Source: Phlegmacium glaucopus
Taxonomy: Eukaryota > Basidiomycota > Agaricomycetes > Agaricales > Cortinariaceae
NCBI GenBank assembly: GCA_015039465.1
Contig: MU130360.1
Span: 107,189 to 141,968 of the forward strand
Reading direction: 5' to 3'
DNA length: 34,780 nt
The notes below the pieces were generated by a model. That model did not search any database. It had not been told where the DNA came from and was given only the letters and a program-made list of their open reading frames with translations. Each line of letters begins with the position of its first letter. Positions within the stretch are counted from its first letter, which is position 1. This document shows positions 1 through 10,278 of the stretch, piece by piece. A program made the translations under genes and the position numbers.

Positions 1-1
1 C

Positions 2-592
2 CCTGGGTTTTATCAAGGACCAACCCCTCGTCAGTGCACCTATCCTCGAGATCATGCTAATTATATTGTAAGTCATTTGGCTCACTTCTTTTATCTATCA
101 TGCAATTGTCCTTACATTCAGTATATAGAAGCCAACGGGTGCGTTCCAATCCCATTTCATAATCAATGTTGCAAAGAAATTCCTTCGTTATGTGGAAAAG
201 TCCCTCCTCGAGCCCAAAATTGATGCGAAACTGAACCCTCCTATTGGGCTCCTTGGGATGTTACTCCTTTCAGTAAGTTTTTCCTTGAAATTATGCAGGA
301 TAATCATCACACTACTTTATTTGTCTTTCAGGTTGAAAGAGCCTTTACTGTGTACCTTGCGACCGGATCCTTCATTTCACCCCCTGATTTCACTCATGAC
401 CGGTACTGGAGAGAGTTAGATGTTTATATCCGCCAGATAGCAACACTCCGTGAGCGAAACTGGAGCAAGATCCTTCACATGGCTTTAGAAGAGAATACGA
501 CTCGGAAAGACAACAAAATTGCCAATGTCTCGACAATTTCCGCCTTTCGGGAGAACCTTTACATTCCGAGCAGCCCAGACAAGCCTTACTAA
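2..592 (+). CDS. DUF6532-like protein, C-terminal part (5' end outside window)
   Basis: Three exons can be joined in phase: 2-67, 129-272 and 332-592, with GTAAGT donors at 68 and 273 and AG acceptors at 128 and 331. This gives 156 residues ending at TAA 590-592; the start lies left of the window. The core reads like fungal DUF6532 (PF20149): a helical stretch with FQSHFIINVAKKFLRYVEKS, then PPIGLLGMLLLSVERAF, a short G-F segment, and a Y-rich helix. DUF6532 is a common expanded family of unknown function in Agaricomycetes. For the first intron the nearer CAG at 119-121 puts a stop in exon 2, so the AG at 127-128 is the acceptor that works. The assignment comes from remembered family pattern and not from a search, so the gene is firmer than its name. 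Confidence 0.55.
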
Positions 593-856
593 CCAATAGC
601 CTTCACCATTTGCCTAATATCCGTTGATTTTTTAATGTACAATATTGACATTTGCCATCATAGCTTCGCTTGGCCCCGTTTATTGTTTTCAAGACTCTTA
701 TAATGTGCCATACCACCGAATTTACCTAAACTCTTAATCTAGTATCCCTTTCATTCCTTATTTTGAGGCTCTCTTACAATACCAAATTCAAATTCTTCTT
801 CTGTACCTACAACTTTTCCACATTTCGAAGGTTTTCACTATATTCATGAATTTCCA

Positions 857-998
857 GAGGTTTCCGTAGATTTCCAGAGGTTTCCATAAAAATTCTTTCC
901 AGGAGGTTTCCCGTAAAACCGACATAAGTTTCGAGGTAATGAGGTTTCCGTGGTTTTCTGAGGTTTCCAGACGTTTTTGAGGTTGTGGAAACCTCAGA
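857..998. repeat. GAGGTTTCC short-repeat cluster with terminal inverted pair
   Basis: The 9-mer GAGGTTTCC occurs at 857-865, 877-885, 903-911, 941-949 and 960-968, and its complement GGAAACCTC at 987-995. The last two form a perfect 12-bp inverted repeat (957-968 and 987-998) around an 18-nt loop. Degenerate copies (GATTTCC, GGTTTTC) fill the gaps. Spacing is irregular (20, 26, 38 and 19 nt), so this is neither a simple tandem array nor a CRISPR. Confidence 0.8.
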
Positions 999-1337
999 AA
1001 CTTTTTGGACATCTTCCTGATGCGGAGTAACGTATAACGGAATGTAAGTTATGTAACAGTAGTTTGGTTCTAACTTCTTCACACCATCACAAATATTTCA
1101 ACAGTTGTTGTCTTTTTTTTCTCTTTTACTGGTTATCTGAACTCTGAACTTGATCAACATGTTAATAGTTATGGACAGATGTTCATACCTTTGTCTTTGC
1201 CATTATGATATTGAGCTTTGAGCTTTACTATTGCCTAGTACTGCAAAATGAACAGTGGATTCCATTTTTTTGCTACAGTGTACTAAGGCCTTCGAATCAA
1301 GCCCAACATCTATCTTGACCAGCGGGGCAATCTGAGG

Positions 1338-1469
1338 CAATCTGACCGTTTCTACAGGGCATTAAAAATAGAGTTTAAACCTCTGGGCGTTCGGGATTTA
1401 AATCCCGGGGCCTCGAAGTATTTTTACCCTGTTGACTAATCATTCTCGTTCCGATTCAACAATCTGACC
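1338..1469. mobile_element. Palindromic MITE-like element with candidate 10-bp target duplication
   Basis: The direct repeat CAATCTGACC lies at 1338-1347 and again at 1460-1469. Between them is a 112-bp segment centred on a perfect 16-bp palindrome, CGGGATTTAAATCCCG (1392-1407). Outer arms CAGGG...AAAAATA (1355-1370) and TATTTTTACCCTG (1419-1431) are an imperfect inverted pair offset by about 13 nt. This combination fits a small foldback transposon. The extreme ends of the 112-bp segment do not match each other, so the boundaries are uncertain. Confidence 0.4.
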
Positions 1470-1488
1470 AATATACGATGCAACAAAC

Positions 1489-1830
1489 TATGCTGAGACT
1501 GCTCGCGTGTATCATTTCAGGACTTACAACCAGGATTTCTCTCGTAGGCCAGCTCATTTTTTCTGGCTCTTCATCTGCAACGTACGAACTAGATTTTGAA
1601 GCTGCATCAACTGTTTCGAAATGGCCGTTGCGCCAACTTCCCCTTTTACTTACCTTCATCAATCGTTCTTATCTAATATCTTCTTTTTTAACAGATAAAC
1701 AATTGATCGGGCTGACGCGACCGAGTCGAGCCTCTATCGCTACTTGAAGCAATTCTCGTTCGCGGAGGCACGTTCATTTCATTCCTTTGAAGATAACTAC
1801 TTAGAGGCTGTTAAAAGTTGTGCTGAATAG
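1489..1830 (+). pseudogene. Decayed coding relic, possibly FunK1-type kinase fragment
   Basis: One frame from 1489 encodes a Tyr/Phe/Arg-rich segment up to a TGA at 1597-1599. The sense then appears to continue in another frame with a TVSKW-like motif near 1608-1625. A candidate intron acceptor (TTAACAG) lies near 1694, and a third frame runs to TAG at 1828-1830. The order aromatic/basic segment, R-x-R-F, small residues plus TVSK, then Leu-rich segment resembles the middle of fungal FunK1 protein kinases (PF17667). At least two frame changes are needed, so no product is expected. The resemblance is weak and could be chance. Confidence 0.25.
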
Positions 1831-2591
1831 CTGGACCAAGCAGACTAGTCACTGTAATTTCCCTTGGTGGAATTTTCACAAATGTATAACATCATCTGAC
1901 TGAGGCTTCATATTACCATCAACGACGACCGGAACAACTTCCTAAATATCATTCCAAATGGCCATGGGGTATGAACAAATGGATATCAATGGTCGGTAAG
2001 GAATTTATGCCTGTCGTTGCAGCTGGTACTTTGTGAATAGGGTGTTTCGACATGATTGTGGCGCATCAAGGCAGCGTGCCTTGAGCATGAGAAGAAAACT
2101 GACATATTGCAAGCGGTAAAGGCAGCGCTGACTCCTAAAGGCCTAAACGTTCGCTAGGCCATAATTTGTTAAGACAGTGTTAAGACCCGGCCTCGAGCCG
2201 ATTTCTTGAGTGACATACATGACATACTCGATGATAACCACGTTGATGCGACCCAAAAGATTAGCACACGTGGGCTTGATGTCTTTCAGAATCAAAGGCA
2301 TCAAACAGGGTGATCAGGTTCAAGAACAAATATATCATGAGTCTGAGTCTGTGAGCCTTATTCCACGAGGTCGACTTGAAAGTTAGACCGCCCACAAGCC
2401 AGTCGGTGACTATCGTACCAGTTTCGTAGTCCAAATCCTGAAACCCTCGAAGAAATTCTCGCTAAGGAAGCCGGTGCCGCGGCAACAAATAATGGACAAA
2501 CAAACACTCTCGTTGCCATCATGTTGACCGCCATTTACTGACCGTCTACTACCTATACACAGGTCGTAGGTTACCTCTACTACCCAGCCAT
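1831..2591. other. Intergenic region upstream of the coiled-coil protein gene
   Basis: About 760 bp with no supported gene, of mixed composition. The last 100 bases before the ATG at 2592 presumably contain the promoter of the downstream gene, but I see no clear TATA box or other named element. Confidence 0.5.
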
Positions 2592-5500
2592 ATGCCTGCG
2601 CTCTCATCATTCATAACATATCGTCCGGGAAAGAAGGCCAAAGCCGCCATCAAGTCCCATTTCTCATTATTACGCGGAGACAACTCCACGACTTCCTCCA
2701 CAACCTCACAACAGCAATATACAACAGCAGATGTTATTGACATCAATAATTCTCGTTATTCGTTGGATTTTGACGGTGGAAAACCATCGGATTCTTTCGA
2801 GCAGGATGTCTTTGACGACCCCCGATCTTCCGAGCTTAATTTGACAACGGGCACCTCTCCTCAAGTGGAGTTGGACATTGATTTATCGTCAAATGTCTTC
2901 TCGGACTGGTTAGAAGCCTTCTCTGGTCCAAACGCTAAACAAGAGGCAATCGCTTCCCACCTGAAGAGGTTGACTCGTCTGAAGAACTCGGTTTCCTTAA
3001 ACACCAAACGTGAAGAATCGAAAGAAGGCGAAGCGAATGGAGGTCAAGTCCTTGCATCGTCGTCGGAGGATATACCTATTAACTTTCGTGCCATAGATGT
3101 GAGTTCTAAAGTTCAGATACACCTCTATCATCAATCTTACCTGTATTGTCTTTAAAGGCCTCTCACCTCGACGCACTTCTAGAGCATGATGATGTATCGC
3201 AAGTGAGTATCTGTTATTCTACAAATTGATCTAGTTATTGAGTCGTTGGACTAGGGAACTTCCTCGCCAAATAGTCTTACTTCAAATCCCATAACGATGC
3301 CGGACGGCAGTGCTCCCAACAATGGTCAATCTTCACGACCGACAGACTTATCCATCGGTACCAGCATGACAAGCCGACCACTTTCCTCCCAATCTGATAC
3401 AACGGCCTTCTCTGCCCTCTCCGGAACCACTCTAGCCCGTGCATTGATGTCCAACTCGTTTATCCTATCTACTGACCGTTCTTCAAGATACCTCAGTGGG
3501 ATAGGTGCTGGACTTACGCGTTCAGATTCAACTACTCTTCCTTTTGGGGAGCGTAATCCCTTCGCAATGTTTGATCACGATAGGTTCTCAATTGGACCAG
3601 ATGCTCCTCCAATACCTTTAAATGCCGAGTTTCTCTATGAACCACCCCGTATATCACGCAACGAAGAAAGGAGAAGCAAGCGGAGTTTAAGGAGACGGTC
3701 TAGTACAGGCAGTCTCAGCCCAAAATTATCCCCAGAAACACCTTCAATTAGCAGTAACATTCGTCCTAATAGTGTCATCATCAGCGCTGATGTTGATTTC
3801 GACCCGGAAACCATTCTACCGAAGACCCCTCCTCGTGTAAAACCATCCATGCCTCGATCACCTCTGCCGCATATTCCCACTCCCCGACAAACGATAGACG
3901 AAGCCATGACTCCCGATCAAGCCAGTACACCCTCTCTTTCTTTCCAAGAAGTAACTCAGCAGCTACCAATGCATACACAATTGTCACCAGATTTCAATAC
4001 GCTGTCACCTGATTCTTCATCAGAGGGTCATACTTCACCTAGAGAGCTGGAAGGGTTGTTGTTGAATTACTATTCTATCCCTGATTCTCCAGAAATGTCA
4101 ACAGCTGGTGGGGGTTTCAGGCCTATATTTTCGCCTATCAGCGAGGAATTGTCGTCGCAACTGTCACCTCCAGGTCCCTATCGTGTCGACAGACGTGATT
4201 CTCAGAGGAGTCAGCCAGTGGGCGCACGAAGTCCACTGTCAGGAAGTCTTAGAGGTATGTTTCTGTCGCATCCCAGATTTGCAATTATTCTGATAGTCTT
4301 CTGTAGTTCGTGGGGATTCTATGCTATCGCCTAGGAAAGATCAACTTGCAGGTCCTCGGCCGCAGATTTTACCTCCAGTTGGGGAAGGAGCTCAGTCTAA
4401 AATTGCGGTAAGTTTTTATGGAAACTCGTTGCCGCTTCATTGCCTAACCTTCCATCGTCAGCCCGATTCATCCACCTCCACCGACTCTGAATTCTATTTT
4501 ACTGGAGACGATGATCCTGACTCACCTCTATCTCCTCCACAGCTCAGCAAGGTCTTCAACCGACAAAGGTCGGGCAGCGCGCCGAGCCCCATTAGAGTTA
4601 TGCGGGATTCTAGGGACATGAATGCATACGACATTAGAATGACATCTCGTTCGGGGGCCCCTACTCCATTTGAAGAAGGCATCGTTTCACAAGAATTTCC
4701 AGAAACGCCCGACGCTTTCAGTCCTATGTTTTCAGCTGGACCTAACCCATCGCCGGGCATAACACTGCAGTCTGCAGATGGCCAGGAATTGTCTCCTACG
4801 CCCACTACTCCGATGTCGGCTGCTATTCTTGGACGAAGTAATAGCCATTCAGTTCTAGCTGCACAACTCTTGCTCAATCGAGCTTCTGTTCGTCACTCAA
4901 GGAGGAGCTTAAGCAAGATCGGGACTACCACGATAGCCCGTTCTGGGTCTGGTTCCCCTTCGAACCGTATCGCAGATATCTCAGAATCTCCTGAAGCATA
5001 TTCGTCCACTTTGAGTCCCACGGCAGGTGATGCAACCACTGAAGAAACACCACAACTCTCTTCCTCTGAACCATCCGCAAGTCAAAGCACTGTTTCTCTT
5101 TCCGTGGATGCTAGCAGATCGCCAAGTCTAGGGACTAACAATGGACAAGACACATCTGACATGTATGCTTCATCAGTGGAAATAGACTCGACATCAAGAC
5201 CGAGGATGAAGTCCCTACCGGCTATTCCTATTTCCTCTCCCATCGTACCCCCATCTCCGGACCATGAATCTCCACCACTGTCGCTTCCAGAATCATCTAC
5301 GGCACCCACTTTCCTTGCAGAGCCTATCGTCGCTCCTCCATCTCCCACGCCTTCACAGGCAGCCAAACTAGCAGCTCTACGTGGAAGATTACCGCCGCCA
5401 GCTTTGACCATCTCTAAACATACCAGTGTTTTAGGACCGGATGGACCAGTTGCGGTAAATGGAACTGACCCAAACGAACAAGATTCACCAGAGCTTCAAC

Positions 5501-7255
5501 AACCGCAACTTGAAGTACCTGAAGGTGTAACGCCAGCAACCAGCAACTCCTTCCCAGTGCAAAGCTCCCTAAATTATAAAAATGACACTTTTCGTGGTCG
5601 AGTTTCAGATATTTTCAGAGGAACTTCGTTAGGATCTCCGCCCCCATATTATTCCGTAGTAAGCGAAACCTTCATGCATGACAACCAATCACCACACTTC
5701 ACCCCTCCCTCCTTCCGTCCGCAAGGCCCCGATAATGTTGCGGGCCCCTCCAGCACTGATATCAGTAATGATAATGATAATGGCAGAAACCTCGGTAGAG
5801 AGAATTCTCTTCTCAGCCAACGTGCACGCATACGTCCTCCACTACCTGCAGGTCCACGTAGACCTAGTCAACAATTCACGAGCTCTTCCGGCTCAGTGAG
5901 AGAACGACCTGGATCCGTTTCGTCCGTTGCCAGTAGCTCTCTAACGCCCGATTCACGCGCTCGGCCCTCTACCCGATATAACAACTCCGTACCATCACCC
6001 AGCTTCCAGACTCCTACACCAAAATGGAGAGGATACACGATGGAAGTCGCAAAATGGACCTTTACTTCTGCACAACTGCAGGCTATCGTTTCTAGAGCCA
6101 TCAGACAATCTGCGGAAGCATCTTCAATTCGGCTTTTAAGGCTTGAGGTTTTGGACAATGAAATACCGGAGGAAATCCAGAGGTTGGTATCTCAAAGGAC
6201 GGATATCATCATGAGATACAAGGCGCTGGCCCGGAGACGCGCGGGGGTTTTGGATTTGCTGCATGCTTCTCTGAATGCATTGGAAGATGGCAATTCCACT
6301 CATAGACTACTTCGACAGCTGGATGAGCTCAAAGAGGTGGCTCAAAGTTTGGATCGGCTAGCAGAAGAGATCCATAGTGTGGATCAGCAAGTAAGTTATC
6401 TGGAATCTCTCACCCATATCCACACCGGCAGTGCTCTCGCCATGGCTCTTCGAAAACTGAATTCCAGTTTCCTAAAACAAGTCGCAGAAAATCAAGTTCT
6501 CAGGAGCCAGATCCAATCATTGGAAGCTGAGAGGGATGAAGCTTGGCAACAAGCACAAAATGTCGCTAATGAGTACGACCAAATTAGCGACAATATATCC
6601 AGTCCATCAAAGCGTTCAAGCCGTGTTTCTGCTATACGCAAAACCAGAGTTCGGGTTTCAAGAGCTGGCTTGCGTACGCCTACTCAGCGGCTCAGCCAAC
6701 GGTCGTCGGTTGGTAGTGGTGCCGCTACGAGTTTTATTGGTAGCAAGAGTCCGCCAGTCCCGCCATTGCCTAAATGGCGTCCTATGGATATCTCAATAGA
6801 TTCTCCCGTGAGAAGCTCTGCTGTATGTATCCTCCTTTATCCTGGTCTTAAGTATGGTCAGCCTTACTCAATTATATACGTTTCATTAGGCAATGTCGAC
6901 GTCTGGAGTCACACCAACGTCAGAATCAAGAGCGTTAGCAAAGGCACAAGACGAACTCTATGCTATGCTCGGCATTCTCAACCCAGAGCGTTCTCTCCAT
7001 CGAACACGGTCCGAATGTGGTCCAGGATCCCCTGCTGCTGCTGCAACGAGTCGCTTGCGTTCACCTCAATTTGGTGAAAATTCCTGGAGACGCTCATCGT
7101 TACCTGGCGCATTATCACTCACAGAAGCATACAATGTTATGGCAGCCGATGTGAGTTGCATTTTGGTTTTTTTTTTCACTACCCATATTGATACTCTTCC
7201 ATTTCAGCGTAACGCCGTGCTCGCCACCATCGACATGCTATCGGCAACGGAATGA
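2592..7255 (+). CDS. Large Ser/Pro-rich coiled-coil protein, unknown function (1,440 aa)
   Basis: Seven exons join in phase: 2592-3098, 3158-3202, 3255-4254, 4307-4407, 4462-6822, 6890-7150 and 7208-7255. The introns are 52-67 nt. Residues 1 to about 1,080 are mostly low-complexity and rich in Ser, Pro and Thr, with many SP/TP sites that could be phosphorylated. Residues about 1,085-1,250 (genomic 6061-6560) are charged and helical with heptad character, the only strong structured region; a short proline motif PPVPPLPKW follows near 6750-6776. There is no signal peptide or membrane segment. The sequence pattern suggests a cytoplasmic or cytoskeletal/polarity scaffold, but I do not recognise the family. 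The intron at 4408-4461 is 54 nt and has no stop, so retention would keep frame. An alternative donor near 6808 also exists. Confidence 0.85.
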
Positions 7256-7569
7256 ACATATACAATCGCCAGCCGCTTTATACCGATACACTATAATCTT
7301 TAACACTAATTTATTTCTACTGTTGTTTCTCCTCTTTTTTAGGCACGCAGTATTATTCCAGCCGACCTTTCGGTCCTTCCTATATACCACCAATTGTCAC
7401 ATCCATTGTAATACTTTTTATTATATAACTGTTGAAGAATCACAAATTTCGCTCGCTAAATGGGTCACGTCGGTCACAACTTCACAACGGTCAACCCCTA
7501 TTCCAAGGTTTCAGCAGAAGTTGACGGTCTTAATCATGTTTCAAGCCAACTTCAAGTTTCAATATTTCA
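7256..7569. other. Intergenic, 3' flank and promoter region
   Basis: 314 bp, T-rich in the first half as expected for a fungal 3' untranslated region. No gene or clear regulatory motif was recognised before the ATG at 7570. Confidence 0.5.
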
Positions 7570-9937
7570 ATGTCCAGTCGCCGTGTTGTCAGTGGAGGAG
7601 ATGTTCGCATTGTAGTACAAAAGAACTTCTCATCTGGCCCTAGCTCTTTTGTTCACTTCCGCGATGCAAATGCCTCCTTCGTTGATAAATCACTTGCCAT
7701 TGAGGCCTTCCTACGTGAGGCTGGAAATCACCATCTCATTCTTCGTCCGAGGCGTTGTGGAAAGAGCTATACGCTCTCGATGATTCGGTTGAGTTTCTTT
7801 CTGATCAAATATTTCTGTCCTTGCTGACGCCGAACCTTTTCAGAGAATTCCTGCAGCGACCTTTTCGATGTGAACCCCTCGGTTTCAGAGACACAACTAT
7901 CAGCCAGTTTGAAGGGACGGCCATTACTGACCCAACCCATCGCGACCTCGTTTCGACGCACTTTCAACAAGTATCCCATCTTGTATATTGACCTCAAGGT
8001 GAATTGGCTTGCTTCTCTACGGAGAGGGAGTATGCTTAACGTTTCAAGGATGTCCAAGGGATCACATACGAAGACATGTTGTCCAGGTTCGACATGATGG
8101 TCAATCAGATGCTCCGAGGTCTATCAAATCCATATGACGGCCTTATGGATGAGAACTTTATTAATTTTTGTAAGGAATTGCGTCAACCCGGGGTCATACA
8201 AGGTTGTAGGGACAGGGTACTAGAGACTGCCTCGCAGGATCTTCGGAAAATTTACGGGAAGCCTGTTGTCGTCCTTATCGACGAATATGATTCGCCCATG
8301 CATTCCGCGATAGAGCACGGCTATGCCGCTTCGGTCTGCCCTTTATTCTCCTGTATCCTGGTTAACTCATTTTACTCCAGGCCAGCGCATTCTTTGCTAC
8401 AGTATTCGGTTCGCTGCTGAAGGTTTGACAATGCCCACGCCTGAGACACTGTGGAGTGACATCTTTCGTAGAATAATGACGCAGTATATGCAAGTATGAT
8501 GGTGGGGATATGCAGAATAGCAAAATACAGCTGGCTGTCACAGTTAAACCATCTCAAGGTATGTGAAAACACTGTGAATTGTGATCGTCTGGATCAGTTA
8601 GAATATATCGCAGATTTTTCCAATGCACGCTGAAGACGACCGTTACGCAAAGATTTTCCTATTTACCGAGAAGGAAGTTGAGATCCTTTGTAACACTTAC
8701 GCCCACGGTCGAGTGCGTCCCCTGTTAGTGTAACCCTTGTTTATTAACGGTCTTTCCCTAGTTAAAAATAGAGGCGCTTCAGGCGCGCTACAATGGTTAT
8801 ACTGCAAGATGCGGTCCGGGATTTGTCAATCTATACAACCCCCTCTCCGTTGTTAGAGCATTGGAAGCGAAGAGGATTTCCAACTTTTGGGTCGAAACTG
8901 GTAAAATAAATGAAACGATCAGGCGATGCAAACTGACGTATTTTATAGGACGGCACTCACCGTTATCGCAAAAACTTTGGCAAGCTGGTCCGGAGTTTCG
9001 TGACAATCTTGATCTCCTTCTAACACAGAAGAGCGTGAAGTTGGTGATGGATGACCACATTAACTTCTTAAAGTGCCGATCCCCCCTTTTTTCTGTTGCC
9101 TGTTTAGCTTACGACCAGTCACCAGCTATGACGCCGATTCCGGTCTTTGGGGTCTGCTATATTATGCTGGTTATCTTACCATTCAGGAGTTTGGGGAGCA
9201 ATCCGTATGTATTTGAACGATTTTTTTTTTCATTGCTGCTCATGTATCAACAGTCTGAATACGTTTTTCGAATCCCAAATGGGGAGGTCACTTCGGAATG
9301 GCACGAATGGGTGGTGGGCTACCTCACTAGTAATAGGGTCGCCTGCCTCTCTGACGTGTATGACAATATCATTGGTGGAGATCCTAAAAGTTTCCAAAGG
9401 CAGTTTACCGCCTTCTTACAAAAGTACCTCGCATTATATTGCACTCCGCATCACAAGGAGAAGGTTTACCAGGCGCTGTGTTATATGCTTATTTTCGCGC
9501 TATTTGGCAAGGAGTATGACGTCCGGATGGAGCAGGATTCCGGCCATGGACGATCTGACATTACGGCGCACCCGTTTAGTCAACAACGTTTTCTGGCATT
9601 CATCTTTGAGATAAAGGCGGTCGCCAGCCATTTGACGAGAAACGGGAAACAATCACTCAAGACAGCTGAACGCATGAAGAAGGACTTGGAAAAAGCCAAG
9701 ATTGAGGCGCTAACACAGATCGCAGAACGTCGTTATCGGGAGAGAGTTCCACGCCATGCAACAACGGTCCACGAGTATGCGTTTGTGTTCTGTGGCAAGT
9801 TCTGTGTTGCAGCCGTGCAAACCTTCGAGAGCAATGCCATGGAAGACTGGCAGCAAGTCGCTGCAGGCGCCACAGTTATCTCTGAATGTATGGTTGACGG
9901 CACAGACGAGGAAGACTTCACAGATGAGGATGCATAG
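7570..9937 (+). pseudogene. AAA-ATPase-like / PD-(D/E)XK nuclease fusion, one frameshift
   Basis: Ten exons fit: 7570-7787, 7844-7998, 8049-8333, 8381-8422, 8472-8558, 8614-8712, 8762-8900, 8949-9072, 9126-9204 and 9254-9937. They encode about 636 residues. The N-terminal half is a PF09820 AAA-ATPase-like domain: FVDK near the start, Walker A RPRRCGKS (about 60-67), Walker B-like VVVLIDEYDSP (about 196-206), then VGICRIAK, YNGY and WVETG family motifs. The C-terminal half is a PDDEXK_9-type nuclease fold with D511 in GRSDI and E528-x-K530 in FEIK. This pairing is known in bacteria and expanded in some fungi; its cellular role is not established. Exon 2 contains one extra base at about 7961-7965 that shifts the frame within an otherwise typical HF-KYP segment. 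All other junctions and motifs look intact, so this is a very young pseudogene, an allele, or a base error. Ten exons argue against recent bacterial transfer. Confidence 0.82.
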
Positions 9938-10278
9938 TTTGGTGATCGTACGTATCATAGGAAGACATCCGAAAAACTTGAATACGAATGTTATGAGGGG
10001 TGGCGGGGTCTGTGTAGGGTCTGTAACCCAGTGCATCGTGAACAAGATCCCGCCAGGAGATACTTATTTCTGAGAAGGCAAAGTATGTAAGCATTAAGGC
10101 ATGGATAAAGCAGGCTGCAAGCTATTAACTCTGTGCGCCAGAAAGTATTATTAATAAATTGATTCACTGTTTGGCTGAAAATGACAATGAATGTCATGTC
10201 GCCCTACATAAGTATTTGGTTTCACTTCAATTTCCCACAAGTGTGACATTTAAGAAAGTCGGTGTGATTTAAGTCACA
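9938..10278. other. Spacer between the two NTPase-nuclease genes
   Basis: 341 bp without a gene. It contains TACATAAGTA at 10205-10214, the left copy of a direct repeat that recurs at 12058-12067. An in-frame TAA lies 9 bases upstream of the ATG at 10279, which supports that start for the next gene. Confidence 0.6.

Larger units (their letters stand above)
593..1488. other. Gene-free stretch with repeat cluster and palindromic element
   Basis: About 0.9 kb follows the DUF6532-like gene. The first 200 bases are AT-rich and probably 3' flank. Positions 857-998 carry a cluster of GAGGTTTCC motifs and 1348-1459 a palindromic element, both listed separately. Open frames on the minus strand across 788-1082 consist of the translated repeat and show no domain. 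I see no gene here. Confidence 0.6.

Noticed and set aside
857..998. Could the GAGGTTTCC cluster be a CRISPR array?
   Set aside because: Repeat units are 9 nt with irregular spacing and the host is a eukaryote; there are no long identical repeats or unique spacers.
4494..5411. Open frames of 109-127 codons on the - strand
   Set aside because: They lie antisense to the long Ser/Pro-rich exon of the 2592-7255 gene and have no domain or splice pattern.
7955..7975. Programmed ribosomal frameshift in the AAA-ATPase gene
   Set aside because: There is no slippery heptamer or downstream stem-loop that I can see, and the family is normally encoded without frameshifting.
7570..9937. Recent bacterial horizontal transfer of the AAA-ATPase/nuclease gene
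   Set aside because: The family is common in bacteria, but this copy has ten exons with fungal introns and related fungal members are known, so an old fungal residence is more likely.
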